Shown here one piece after another: positions 39,668 through 48,020 of a stretch of 64,000 bases of DNA. The stretch is from positions 124,001 to 188,000 of the forward strand of contig NZ_BSSM01000007.1 of NCBI RefSeq assembly GCF_030269125.1, written 5' to 3'. Within the stretch, counting starts at the first letter, position 1. The number at the start of each line of letters is the position of its first letter. Origin of the DNA: Streptomyces hygroscopicus subsp. hygroscopicus (lineage in GTDB: Bacteria > Actinomycetota > Actinomycetes > Streptomycetales > Streptomycetaceae). Both the position numbers and the translations under genes were made by a program. Under the pieces are notes generated by a model. It did not search any database and was not told where the DNA came from. It saw only the letters and a list, made by a program, of their open reading frames with translations.

Positions 39668-40861
39668 TCAGCCCTCGTCGGGAACCGCGTCGGGACGCGC
39701 GTACGTACGGCCCTTCCAGGCGGCCCCGCGCCCCCGGTAGTGCTGCACGGCCGAGTCCACCGTCATCAGCAAATACAGGAACGCGGTGTACGGCAGCAGC
39801 GGGGCCGACCACGGCGGCAGCCGGTAGTAGCGCAGCATCGGCACGTACGTGCCCGCCATCACGGCCCAGGCCGACGCGCCGAGGACCGCCACCGGCGCGT
39901 TCCCCGCCGCGGCGCCCGCGACCACGGCCACCGGCGGCACCAGGTACACCAGCGCGAGCCCCGCCACCGTGCCGAGCAGCAGCAGCGGGTTGTGCCGCAG
40001 CTGGGCGTAGGCGCTGCGCGAGACCATCCGCCACAGGTCGTGCAGCCGCGGGTACGGCCGCACGCTGTCCACCCGGTCGGCGAGGCCCAGCCAGACATGG
40101 CCGCCCGCGCCCTTGACCGCGCGGGCGAGGGCGACGTCGTCGATGACGGCGTGCCGGATGGCGTCCGGGATCCGCGCCTTCTCCGCCGTCCCCGCACGCA
40201 GCAGCACACAGCCGCCCGCCGCGGCCGCCGTGCGCGACCCCTTGCGGCCGATCCGGCGGAAGGGATAGAGCTGCGCGAAGAAGTAGACGAACGCCGGGAC
40301 CACCAGCCGCTCCCACCGGCTCTCCACCCGCAGCCGCGCCATCTGCGACACCACGTCGAAACCGCCGCCGTGGGCCGCCGCGACCAGCTCGCGCAGGCTG
40401 TCCGGGGCGTGCGCGATGTCGGCGTCCGTCAGCAGCAGGTACTCGGGGTCGCGCGCGCGGGCCAGCGCGATGCCGTGCCGCACCGCCCACAGCTTGCCCG
40501 TCCAGCCCGCGGGCGGCTCCCCGGGCGAACCCACCGTGAGCGGCAGCCCGCCGTGCCGCTCGGACAGCCCACGGGCCAGCTCCCCGGTGCCGTCCGTGCT
40601 GCCGTCGTCCACCAGGAAGACCTCGGCCCGCCCCGGATACTCCTGCGCCAGCAGCGACGGCAGGCTCGCGGGGAGCACGGCGGCCTCGTCGCGGGCGGGC
40701 ACGACCACGCAGACGGACGGCCACGCGTCCGGTTCCCGGCGCCGCGGCAGACGGACGTCCGTGCGCCAGAAGAACCCCTGGCACAGCAGCAGCCAGCACC
40801 AGGCGGCCAGCGAGGCGACGGTGATCCACAGGAAGGCGCTCACGGGCGCAGTCTGCCCCAC
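39668..40861 (-). CDS. HpnB-like family 2 glycosyltransferase
   Basis: A membrane-attached glycosyltransferase of about 397 residues. The N-terminal transmembrane helix (FLWITVASLAAWCWLLLCQG) is followed by a GT-A domain with VCVVVPARDEAAVLPASLPS, FLVDDGSTDGTGELARGL and the metal motif LLTDADIAHAPDS, then an acceptor/catalytic ALIDD-like HAVIDDVALARAVK near residue 250, and three to four C-terminal helices. The pattern closely follows HpnB, the hopene-associated glycosyltransferase, so a polyterpenoid or lipid acceptor is plausible, although no hopanoid genes are near. The start may be the GTG at 40861 or 40843; neither has a good ribosome site. Confidence 0.82.
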   Translation of the reverse strand: MGQTAPVSAFLWITVASLAAWCWLLLCQGFFWRTDVRLPRRREPDAWPSVCVVVPARDEAAVLPASLPSLLAQEYPGRAEVFLVDDGSTDGTGELARGLSERHGGLPLTVGSPGEPPAGWTGKLWAVRHGIALARARDPEYLLLTDADIAHAPDSLRELVAAAHGGGFDVVSQMARLRVESRWERLVVPAFVYFFAQLYPFRRIGRKGSRTAAAAGGCVLLRAGTAEKARIPDAIRHAVIDDVALARAVKGAGGHVWLGLADRVDSVRPYPRLHDLWRMVSRSAYAQLRHNPLLLLGTVAGLALVYLVPPVAVVAGAAAGNAPVAVLGASAWAVMAGTYVPMLRYYRLPPWSAPLLPYTAFLYLLMTVDSAVQHYRGRGAAWKGRTYARPDAVPDEG

Positions 40862-40900
40862 CCGAGCCGTTCACATGAGCCGATCGTCTATCGTGGCCGG

Positions 40901-41695
40901 GTGAAGATCGCGCTCATGGACTCCGGAATCGGTCTGCTCGCGGCCACCGCCGCGGTACGGCGCCTACGGCCCGACGCGGATCTCGTCCTCTCCCTGGACC
41001 CCGACGGCATGCCCTGGGGACCGCGCACCCCGGAGGACCTCACCCGACGCGCGCTGGACGTCGCCGAGGCCGCCGCGTTCCGCCGGCCCGACGCGCTGAT
41101 CGTCGGGTGCAACACGGCCAGCGTGCACGCCCTGCCCGCACTGCGCGCCCGCCTGGAGCCCGGCATCCCGGTGATCGGCACCGTCCCGGCGATCAAGCCG
41201 GCCGCGGCCGGCGGCGGGCCCTTCGCGATCTGGGCGACCCCCGCCACCACCGGCAGCGCCTACCAGCGCGGGCTCATCGCGGACTTCGCCGACGGGGTGC
41301 CGGTGACCGAGGTGCCGTGCTGGGGCCTCGCCGAGGCCATCGAACACGCGGACGAGGCGGCGATCGAGGCGGCCGTCGCCGCGGCGGCCGAGCTGACGCC
41401 CGACGATGTGACCACCGTCGTCCTGGGCTGCACCCACTACGAGCTGGTCGCGGAACGCATCCGCGCCGCCGTGCAGCGCCCCGGCGCGGCCCCGCTGGTC
41501 CTGCACGGCTCCGCGGGCGCGGTGGCCGCGCAGGCGCTGCGCCGCCTCGGCGAACAGCCCGCCTCCGCGGCCCCCGCCGAGGGCACCCTGACGGTCCTGC
41601 TCAGCGGCCGCGAGGGGGAGCTGCCGACGGCGGCGCTGCACTACGCCGAGGGGCGGCTGCTGCCCGCGGTGGGTCCGCTCGCCGACCGCCGCTGA
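40901..41695 (+). CDS. Aspartate/glutamate racemase family protein
   Basis: A 264-residue racemase of the MurI fold. The first catalytic region is KIALMDSGIGLLAATAAVRR with the conserved Asp-Ser; the first cysteine loop is IVGCNTASVHALPALR near residue 70; the second is VVLGCTHYELVAERIR near residue 186. Both active-site cysteines are present, so it should interconvert L- and D-glutamate or aspartate. It differs from housekeeping MurI in the DPDGMPWGPRTPEDL segment (MurI has a YG-x-K phrase there), so it may be a paralogue with another role. It starts at a GTG, divergent from the glycosyltransferase, 39 bp apart. Confidence 0.82.
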   Translation: MKIALMDSGIGLLAATAAVRRLRPDADLVLSLDPDGMPWGPRTPEDLTRRALDVAEAAAFRRPDALIVGCNTASVHALPALRARLEPGIPVIGTVPAIKPAAAGGGPFAIWATPATTGSAYQRGLIADFADGVPVTEVPCWGLAEAIEHADEAAIEAAVAAAAELTPDDVTTVVLGCTHYELVAERIRAAVQRPGAAPLVLHGSAGAVAAQALRRLGEQPASAAPAEGTLTVLLSGREGELPTAALHYAEGRLLPAVGPLADRR

Positions 41696-41822
41696 CCCGC
41701 AGTCCGTACCTCCTTCGTAGGTCCACCGGCGGGCGGCCCGCCCTCCCCGCCCGGGGGCGCCCGGGGCGGGCGCGGGCCGGGAGTCCGTACCGGCGCGGGC
41801 GATCCTGAGTAACCTCGTAGTC

Positions 41823-42368
41823 ATGAGGGACCAGCCCCGTACCGAGGAAAATCCCGCCCCCGAGGTCTGGACCGGACGCGCCACCAACCGGGTGCAGTGG
41901 CTGCTGGCGCCGGCCGGAGCCGCCTGCCTGGCGCTGGGGATCAAGCTGGCCGTGGACTCCGCGTGGACGTCCGGGACCGCCGCGCTGACGATGTCCGTCG
42001 TCGGCTGCATCGCGGCCGGGCTGCTGGTCCTCTTCGGCACCCTCGCCTTCGTGCACGTGGAACTCAAGCTCGACCGGGAGTCCGTCGAGGTGCGCTGCGG
42101 CCACATCGGGGTGCCGCGCCGGCGCATCCCCCTGTCGCACGTGGCGGGCGCCGACTTCACCGCCCTCGTGACCCCGCGCCAGTGGGGCGGCTGGGGCTAC
42201 CGCTGGCGCCCCGAGAAGGGCACCGCGGTCGTCGTGCGCCGGGGCGAGGGCATCGTCCTGAGCCTGTGGGACGGCCACACCTTCACGATCACCGTGGACA
42301 ACGCGGAGTCGGCGGTCCGGGTGATCAGGGCCCGGCTGCGCTCGATCGCCCCGGGGACGGCCGCCTAG
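41823..42368 (+). CDS. PH-like domain membrane protein
   Basis: A 181-residue protein with two transmembrane helices (residues about 27-45 and 56-78: LLAPAGAACLALGIKLAVDS and SVVGCIAAGLLVLFGTLAFV), then a C-terminal cytosolic PH-like barrel: VELKLDRESVEVRCGHIGVP, RRRIPLSHVAGADFTALVTP and FTITVDNAESAVRVIRARLR. Similar Streptomyces proteins are annotated as membrane proteins of unknown function. It sits alone between the racemase and lnt; 126 bp upstream contain GC-rich inverted repeats that may end the racemase transcript. Confidence 0.7.
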   Translation: MRDQPRTEENPAPEVWTGRATNRVQWLLAPAGAACLALGIKLAVDSAWTSGTAALTMSVVGCIAAGLLVLFGTLAFVHVELKLDRESVEVRCGHIGVPRRRIPLSHVAGADFTALVTPRQWGGWGYRWRPEKGTAVVVRRGEGIVLSLWDGHTFTITVDNAESAVRVIRARLRSIAPGTAA

Positions 42369-42614
42369 CCTCACGGGCGCGTCCGGCGCCTCCGGGCTGC
42401 GCCAGGTGTTCTGTCCGGGGAGTTGTGGACGGGTGAGCCAGGTCTCGGCTGAGTGATCCTGAAAGGGTGAGGGTACCGCCCCGCACGCCTCGGCGGCGTA
42501 GCCGTGTTCCCACGTGTGGTCTCCTGCCGCGGCGGCCGGCTGACGAGCGGCGGGGCGGGCCGTGCGCGCGCGGACCGTGTCGATGCCGAGGTCAGCCGCC
42601 GTACACTCACCCGG

Positions 42615-44225
42615 GTGACCGTCACCGCAACTTCCGTGGACCAGCCGGACCGGGTCCGGCAGTCCCTCGCGCCCGGCGCGTTCCGCCGCCGGCTGCTGCG
42701 CCTGGTCCCGGCCGCCGCCTCCGCCCTCTGCGGGGTGCTGCTCTATGTCAGTTTTCCGCCACGTCCCCTGTGGTGGCTGGCGCTGCCCGCGTTCGCCGGG
42801 TTCGGGTGGGTGCTGCGGGGGCGCGGGTGGAAGGCGGCGCTCGGGCTCGGCTACCTCTTCGGGCTCGGCTTCCTGCTGCCCCTGCTGGTGTGGACCGGCG
42901 TGGAGGTCGGCTTCGTGCCCTGGCTGGCCCTGGTCGCGGTGGAGGCCGTGTTCATCGCCCTGGTCGGCGTGGGCGTCGCCGCCGTGTCCAGGCTGCCCGC
43001 CTGGCCGGTGTGGGCCGCGGCCGTCTGGATCACGGGCGAGGCGGTGCGGGCGCGTGCTCCCTTCGGGGGCTTCCCCTGGGGGAAGGTCGCGTTCGGGCAG
43101 GCGGACGGCGTCTTCCTGCCGCTCGCCGCGGCCGGCGGTACCCCCCTGCTGGGCTTCGCGGTCGTCCTGTGCGGATTCGGTCTCTGCGAAGCGGTCCGCC
43201 TGATCGCCGCACGGCGCAGCTCCCGACCCGTGCGCCGCGCGGCGGCCGCCGCCGCGCTGCTCGGCGTGGCCGTGCCGGTGGCCGGCGCGCTCGCCGCGCG
43301 CGGCCTGGTGAGCGACCGGGCCGAGGACGGCACCCGGACGGTCGCCGTGATCCAGGGCAACGTGCCGCGCGCCGGCCTGGAATTCAGCGCCCAGCGCCGC
43401 GCGGTGCTCGACCACCACGTGCGCGAGACCCTCGCGCTCGCCGCCGACGTCAAGGCAGGCAAGGTCCCGAGGCCCGACTTCGTGCTCTGGCCGGAGAACT
43501 CCTCCGACCTCGACCCCTATCACGACCCCGACGCCGCCGCCGTCATCGAGGAGGCGTCGCAGGCGATCGGGGTGCCCATCTCGGTCGGCGCCGTCGTGGA
43601 CAAGGACGGCAAGCAGCTCAACGAGCAGATCCTGTGGGACCCGGCCAAGGGCCCGACGCAGACCTACGACAAACGGCAGATCCAGCCGTTCGGCGAGTAC
43701 ATGCCGCTGCGCGGGTTCGTCGGGGCCATCAACAAGGACTGGACCACGATGCTGCGCAAGGACTTCAGCCGGGGCACCGAGCCGGGTGTGTTCGACATGG
43801 ACGGCGCCAAGGTCGGCCTCGCGACCTGCTACGAGGCCGCCTTCGACTGGGACGTGCGGGACACCGTGACGCACGGCGCCGAGATGATCTCCGTGCCGAG
43901 CAACAACGCGACGTTCGACCGCAGCGAGATGACCTACCAGCAGCTCGCCATGTCCCGCATCCGCGCCGTCGAGCACAGCCGTACCGTGACCGTGCCGGTG
44001 ACCAGCGGCGTCAGCGCGGTCATCATGCCGGACGGGAAGATCACCCAGAAGACCGGCATGTTCGTGCCCGCCTACCTGGAGCAGAAGGTGCCCCTGCGCA
44101 CCTCCACCACGCCCGCGACCGACCTGGGCGTCCTGCCGGAGGCGGCGCTCGTGCTCCTCGCCGTCGGCGGCATCGGCTGGTCGATCGGGAGCGGACTGCG
44201 GGCCCGCCGCGCCGGCGAGGCGTAG
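42615..44225 (+). CDS. lnt: Apolipoprotein N-acyltransferase
   Basis: A 536-residue integral membrane enzyme that adds a third acyl chain to the N-terminal cysteine of lipoproteins. Seven or so membrane helices cover residues 30-225, and the periplasmic nitrilase-like domain follows. The catalytic triad can be placed: Glu near 294 in LWPENSSDLD, Lys near 353 in YDKRQIQPFGEYMP and Cys near 405 in GLATCYEAAFDW. One helix near 507-525 anchors the C-terminus. The start is the GTG giving VTVTATSVDQ, which gives the family's usual length. Streptomyces genomes usually have two Lnt homologues; this looks fully active. Confidence 0.92.
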   Translation: MTVTATSVDQPDRVRQSLAPGAFRRRLLRLVPAAASALCGVLLYVSFPPRPLWWLALPAFAGFGWVLRGRGWKAALGLGYLFGLGFLLPLLVWTGVEVGFVPWLALVAVEAVFIALVGVGVAAVSRLPAWPVWAAAVWITGEAVRARAPFGGFPWGKVAFGQADGVFLPLAAAGGTPLLGFAVVLCGFGLCEAVRLIAARRSSRPVRRAAAAAALLGVAVPVAGALAARGLVSDRAEDGTRTVAVIQGNVPRAGLEFSAQRRAVLDHHVRETLALAADVKAGKVPRPDFVLWPENSSDLDPYHDPDAAAVIEEASQAIGVPISVGAVVDKDGKQLNEQILWDPAKGPTQTYDKRQIQPFGEYMPLRGFVGAINKDWTTMLRKDFSRGTEPGVFDMDGAKVGLATCYEAAFDWDVRDTVTHGAEMISVPSNNATFDRSEMTYQQLAMSRIRAVEHSRTVTVPVTSGVSAVIMPDGKITQKTGMFVPAYLEQKVPLRTSTTPATDLGVLPEAALVLLAVGGIGWSIGSGLRARRAGEA

Positions 44226-44327
44226 CACACGGGCGGCCGTACCCGTCGTACCCGGGACCCGTACGCGTACTCCGCCCCGCGGCCGGCCGGCCCGGGAGCG
44301 CGCCCGGGGCCGGTTAGGGTCGGACCC

Positions 44328-44807
44328 ATGGCTACTCCTGACTTCATCCGCACCCTGCGTGCCTCGGCCGGGCGGCAGCTGCTCTGGCTGCCCGGGGTCA
44401 CCGCGATCGTCTTCGACGACGAGGGCAGGGTGCTGCTCGGCCGGCGCACCGACACCCGGAAATGGTCGGTGGTCGGCGGCATCCCGGAGCCGGGCGAGCA
44501 GCCCGCGGACTGCGCGGTGCGGGAGGTCTTCGAGGAGACGGCGGTGCGCTGCCTGCCCGAGCGGGTCGTCCTGGTCCAGGCGCTGCAACCGGTCACGTAC
44601 GACAACGGGGACGTCTGCCAGTACATGGACATCACCTTCCGCTGCCGCGCGGTGGGCGGCGAGGCCCGGGTCAACGACGACGAGTCGCTGGAGGTCGGCT
44701 GGTTCGAGGTGGACGCGCTGCCCGAGCTGAACGAGTTCGCGCTCCACCGGATCAAGCAGGCCATGACGGAGGAACCCGCCTGGTTCGCCCCGGCGACCGC
44801 CGGCTGA
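44328..44807 (+). CDS. NUDIX hydrolase
   Basis: A 159-residue single-domain NUDIX protein. The NUDIX box begins at GGIPEPGEQPADCAVREVFE (near residue 51) and keeps all metal-binding residues (R-E-V-F-E-E-T). The N-terminal strand GVTAIVFDDEGRVLLGRRTD and the C-terminal EVGWFEVDALPELNE are typical of MutT/ADP-ribose pyrophosphatase-like members. The substrate is unknown: an oxidised nucleotide, ADP-ribose or a nucleotide sugar. It lies 102 bp after lnt and 35 bp before the 3-hydroxybutyrate dehydrogenase gene on the same strand, so it may be co-transcribed with the latter. Confidence 0.88.
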   Translation: MATPDFIRTLRASAGRQLLWLPGVTAIVFDDEGRVLLGRRTDTRKWSVVGGIPEPGEQPADCAVREVFEETAVRCLPERVVLVQALQPVTYDNGDVCQYMDITFRCRAVGGEARVNDDESLEVGWFEVDALPELNEFALHRIKQAMTEEPAWFAPATAG

Positions 44808-44842
44808 CGCCGTCGCCCGCGCCTTTCGCCTAGGGTCGGTCC

Positions 44843-45637
44843 ATGACCACCCCCATCCAGCCCCTCGCCCTCGACCTCGCCGGCCGCACCGCCCTCGTCA
44901 CGGGTGCCGCGAGCGGCATCGGCCGCGCCTGCGCGCTGCGGCTCGCGGCCGCCGGGGCGCGGGTGAGAGCCGTCGACCGGGACGAGGCCGGGCTGACCGC
45001 ACTCGCCCGGGAGGCGGAGGGCGGACCGGACCTCGCGGGCACCGTCGTCCCGCACCTCCTCGACCTGACCGACCTCGACGCGGCCGAGGAAGCGGCCGCC
45101 GGCACCGATGTGCTGGTCAACAACGCGGGACTGCAACTGGTGCGCCCCATCGAGGAGTTCCCGCCGGACGTCTTCCACACGGTGCTGACCGTGATGCTGG
45201 AGGCGCCGTTCCGCCTGGTGCGGGGCGCCCTGCCGCACATGTACGCGCAGGGCTTCGGCCGGATCGTCAACGTGTCATCGGTGCACGGACTGCGCGCCTC
45301 GGCGTTCAAGTCCGCCTACGTCGCCGCCAAGCACGGTCTGGAGGGGCTGTCCAAGACGGCCGCGCTGGAGGGCGCCGCGCACGGCGTCACCTCCAACTGC
45401 GTGAACCCGGCCTACGTCCGCACGCCCTTGGTGGAGAAGCAGATCGCCGACCAGGCGCGGGCCCACGGCATCCCCGAGGAGCGCGTCCTGTCCGAGGTGC
45501 TGCTGAGGGACAGCGCGCTGCGGCGGCTCATCGAGCCCGAGGAGGTCGCCGAGGCCGTGGCCTATCTGTGCAGTCCGCAGGCGTCCTTCGTCACCGGCAC
45601 GTCCCTGCTCCTGGACGGCGGCTGGACCGCCCACTGA
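44843..45637 (+). CDS. 3-hydroxybutyrate dehydrogenase (SDR family)
   Basis: A 264-residue short-chain dehydrogenase. NAD-binding TGAASGIGRACALRLAAAGA near residue 20; structural NNAGLQ near residue 93; catalytic Ser in VNVSSVHGLRA and Tyr-x3-Lys in SAYVAAKHGLEG near residues 155-160. The C-terminal part (VKTPLVEKQI-like VRTPLVEKQIADQARAHGI, LLDGGWTAH) is characteristic of D-3-hydroxybutyrate dehydrogenases, which convert 3-hydroxybutyrate to acetoacetate in ketone-body/PHB use. It converges with the PNPOx-like gene, 6 bp apart. Oleate hydratase nearby is another lipid-linked enzyme. Confidence 0.88.
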   Translation: MTTPIQPLALDLAGRTALVTGAASGIGRACALRLAAAGARVRAVDRDEAGLTALAREAEGGPDLAGTVVPHLLDLTDLDAAEEAAAGTDVLVNNAGLQLVRPIEEFPPDVFHTVLTVMLEAPFRLVRGALPHMYAQGFGRIVNVSSVHGLRASAFKSAYVAAKHGLEGLSKTAALEGAAHGVTSNCVNPAYVRTPLVEKQIADQARAHGIPEERVLSEVLLRDSALRRLIEPEEVAEAVAYLCSPQASFVTGTSLLLDGGWTAH

Positions 45638-45643
45638 GCACGC

Positions 45644-46048
45644 TCACGCACCCGTCAGCTCACGCCCGGTGACCACCTCGGAGTCGATCCGCACGAGCAC
45701 GTCGTCGCGGACCGGCATCCAGGAGTCCGGTCGGTCGAGGAGTTCATGGCCGTCGGTGTCGGTCAGTAGCGCGGCGCGCCCGGTGACGACCACGCTCCAG
45801 CCCGAGCGGGTCTCCGCGTCGAACTCGTCCGCCTCGAAGGCGACCACCGCGCCGTCGATGGCGCGCACCAGGTCCGAGCCGGCCGAGGTGCGCAGCAGCA
45901 CGGAGGAGTCCGCGTCGAGGCAGAAATTGACGGGGAGGACCGCGGGGAGCGCCTGCTTGGTGTACACGACCCGGCCGACCGGCACCCCGGCCAGCAGGCG
46001 CAGGCAGGTCTGCCTGTCGAGTGCGCGAAAGCCGTCGTTCTGGAGCAC
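45644..46048 (-). CDS. Pyridoxamine 5'-phosphate oxidase-like (FMN-binding split barrel) protein
   Basis: A 134-residue split-barrel flavin-binding protein. LPAVLPVNFCLDADSSVLLR and SAGSDLVRAIDGAVVAFEAD carry the FMN/F420-binding strand pattern, and SGWSVVVTGRAALLTD the dimer strand. Streptomyces has many such short proteins, which bind FMN, F420 or haem and act in redox or stress roles. It is too short to be true PdxH. The start is taken as the GTG giving VLQNDGFRALDRQ; sequence further upstream is low-complexity. It lies 126 bp downstream of the oleate hydratase gene, on the same strand. Confidence 0.78.
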   Translation of the reverse strand: MLQNDGFRALDRQTCLRLLAGVPVGRVVYTKQALPAVLPVNFCLDADSSVLLRTSAGSDLVRAIDGAVVAFEADEFDAETRSGWSVVVTGRAALLTDTDGHELLDRPDSWMPVRDDVLVRIDSEVVTGRELTGA

Positions 46049-46174
46049 CAGGCCATCGTCCCCGCGCGGACCCGGCCGGGATAGGGCCGGTCGGCCCTTG
46101 TACGGCCCCGGGCGGGTCCCCTCCGTCGTGTCGTGGTCCGCCGCCCCACCCGGCCGGGTCCGTGGGATCACGGC

Positions 46175-47764
46175 TCAGACCAGCGCGGCCCGCAGCACCC
46201 CGAACGCGCTGCGCGGGTCGGCGAGGGCGTGGTAGATGCCGGGGATCTCGCGGTCGACGTCGAACAGCTCGTACACGGCGTGCATCGCGCCGCGCACCGA
46301 GTACTCGACGGTGAAGACGACGTCCTCCGGGACCTCGGTGTACTGGCCGAGGAACGCGAAGTTCGCCGAGCCGCGGGGGACCACCAGCGGCCGGTCACCG
46401 ACCGAGCGCGGGGCGAACTGGCTGGTGATGTACGGCATCATCACCGGGACCACGGTCGTGGTCGCCGCCACCCGCTCCTCGATGTCGGACATGCCGAGGT
46501 GGCCGAGGAGTTCGGTGAGGATCTCGCGGCCGGTGCACTCGGCCATCGGCTTGCCGGTGAAGTCGCCGGGCCGGTCGGTGAAGAGGCCGTAGCCCCACAG
46601 GGTGTAGACGTCCTCGGGCTGGCCCGCGAAGTGCGGGGCGTGCGGGACGACCACGGACATCAGCCAGCCGGAGTCCTCGAAGGTCATCAGCGCGCCGGTG
46701 CCGGGCAGGTTGCCCGACAGCTCCTCGATGCGGTGCAGCAGCAGCGGGGAGCGCATGGTGAGCGTGAAGGACTCCCACTTCGCGTCGTCCACGTTGCCGT
46801 TGAAGACCGCGGGCCGGCCGAAGTCGTCCGCCTTGGCGGCGACCGCCTCCCACAGCCGCCAGCCGCCGTCGCGCTTGTCCCGGATCAGCTCGGGCGCCCG
46901 GTCGTCGCCGCCGTACGCCGCGTCGGCGGTCATCGAGCCGAGAGTGAGGAACGCGTAGTCCTCCTCGCCGAGTTCACAGGTCTCCGGCGCGCCCGCGCGC
47001 TCCAGGTGGAGCCGCCGCAGCCGTCGTACGCCCTGCTCGTCGGTGGTGAAGTCCGCGTCCGTGACCCGTACGCCGTGCTCGAAGCGCACCCCGCGGGCCT
47101 CCAGCCAGGCCCGCACCGGCCGGATGACGGAGTCGTACTGGTTGAGCCTGGTGCGGCGCACCCCGGACAGGGTGTGCATGCGCGGGAACTCCTGGAGGAA
47201 GCGCAGGAGGTAGCGGCGCAGCTCGATGGCGCTGTGCCAGTTCTGGAAGGCGAACGTGGTGCGCCACATCGTCCAGAAGTGGGTGGCGAAGAAGTGCGGG
47301 GAGAAGAAGTCCTCGATGCGGCGGGCACCGATCACCCGTTCGGGCAGCATCAGCAGCCGCAGCAGCTCCATGCGGTCGTGGGTGTCGAGGCCGTAGTCGG
47401 CGGCGTCGAGGATCCGCGCGCCCGCGCCGATCAGCCGGGCCTTGGCCTCGGTGGGCCACTTCTCGTTGAAGTCGACGATCTCCTGGCGCACCGAGACCGT
47501 CTCGTCGTCCAGCGTCGGAATCGTCTCCAGGAGGTCCCACAGGCAGGTGTACGCCTCCTCCTCCAGCATCCGCCCGCCGCGGGTGACGTAGCCGGCGGGC
47601 TCCTCGCTGCCGTCCATGGAGCCGCCGGCCACCGGCAGCTCCTCCAGGACGCGGATGTTCTCGCCGGGAAGGCCGGCGTCGCGGACCAGGAAGACCGCCG
47701 CCGCGAGTGAGGCGATGCCTCCGCCGACGAGGTGGACCCGGGACTGCCGCGGAGCGTCTGCCAT
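46175..47764 (-). CDS. ohyA: Oleate hydratase
   Basis: A 529-residue FAD enzyme of the myosin-cross-reactive-antigen family, which adds water to the cis-9 double bond of oleic acid to give 10-hydroxystearate. The dinucleotide-binding motif is VHLVGGGIASLAAAVFLVRD near residue 10; the family-specific GGSMDGS follows near residue 47 and RGGRMLEEEAYTCLWDLLET near residue 62. Later family segments are WMSVVV-like GWLMSVVVPHAPHFAGQP and PEDVVFTVEYSVRGAM. Fatty-acid hydration serves detoxification or lipid use. A perfect 28-bp tandem duplication lies 14 bp upstream of the start. Confidence 0.92.
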   Translation of the reverse strand: MADAPRQSRVHLVGGGIASLAAAVFLVRDAGLPGENIRVLEELPVAGGSMDGSEEPAGYVTRGGRMLEEEAYTCLWDLLETIPTLDDETVSVRQEIVDFNEKWPTEAKARLIGAGARILDAADYGLDTHDRMELLRLLMLPERVIGARRIEDFFSPHFFATHFWTMWRTTFAFQNWHSAIELRRYLLRFLQEFPRMHTLSGVRRTRLNQYDSVIRPVRAWLEARGVRFEHGVRVTDADFTTDEQGVRRLRRLHLERAGAPETCELGEEDYAFLTLGSMTADAAYGGDDRAPELIRDKRDGGWRLWEAVAAKADDFGRPAVFNGNVDDAKWESFTLTMRSPLLLHRIEELSGNLPGTGALMTFEDSGWLMSVVVPHAPHFAGQPEDVYTLWGYGLFTDRPGDFTGKPMAECTGREILTELLGHLGMSDIEERVAATTTVVPVMMPYITSQFAPRSVGDRPLVVPRGSANFAFLGQYTEVPEDVVFTVEYSVRGAMHAVYELFDVDREIPGIYHALADPRSAFGVLRAALV

Positions 47765-47777
47765 GACGTCCCTCCGT

Positions 47778-47833
47778 TCTGTGCGCCCCGGGGGGACCGG
47801 GACGGTCTGTGCGCCCCGGGGGGACCGGGACGG
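47778..47833. repeat. Perfect 28-bp tandem duplication upstream of ohyA
   Basis: Two identical 28-bp units (47778-47805 and 47806-47833), each beginning TCTGTGCGCC and ending GGGGGGACCGGGACGG. They lie 14-70 bp before the oleate hydratase start codon, that is, in its promoter or 5' leader, with two copies of GGGAC-type words per unit. Confidence 0.9.
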
Positions 47834-48020
47834 CCGAAAGCGTTACGGCGTCCAGCCAACACCCCGGGTACCCCCCGAGGCAGGGCCGTACGTCCCGGGG
47901 CCCGGGGGCCTGTGGGCGCCCAAGAGGGGACCGGTTGCCGCTGATCGCGCACCTCGCCGACCAGCAGGATCAGTGGGGCACCAGCAACGGAGCCCATCGA
48001 GGCGCACAAGGAGCACAGGC

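Noticed and set aside
41601..44747. 1048-codon open frame on the minus strand
   Set aside because: It runs antisense to the racemase, PH-like, lnt and NUDIX genes, all of which have clear motifs on the plus strand.
47834..48020. Inverted repeats CTGATC/GATCAG and GTTGC/GCAAC considered as an ArgR or FNR site before the arc operon
   Set aside because: The arms are 21 bp or more apart and do not match either consensus; kept only as an unexplained dyad.
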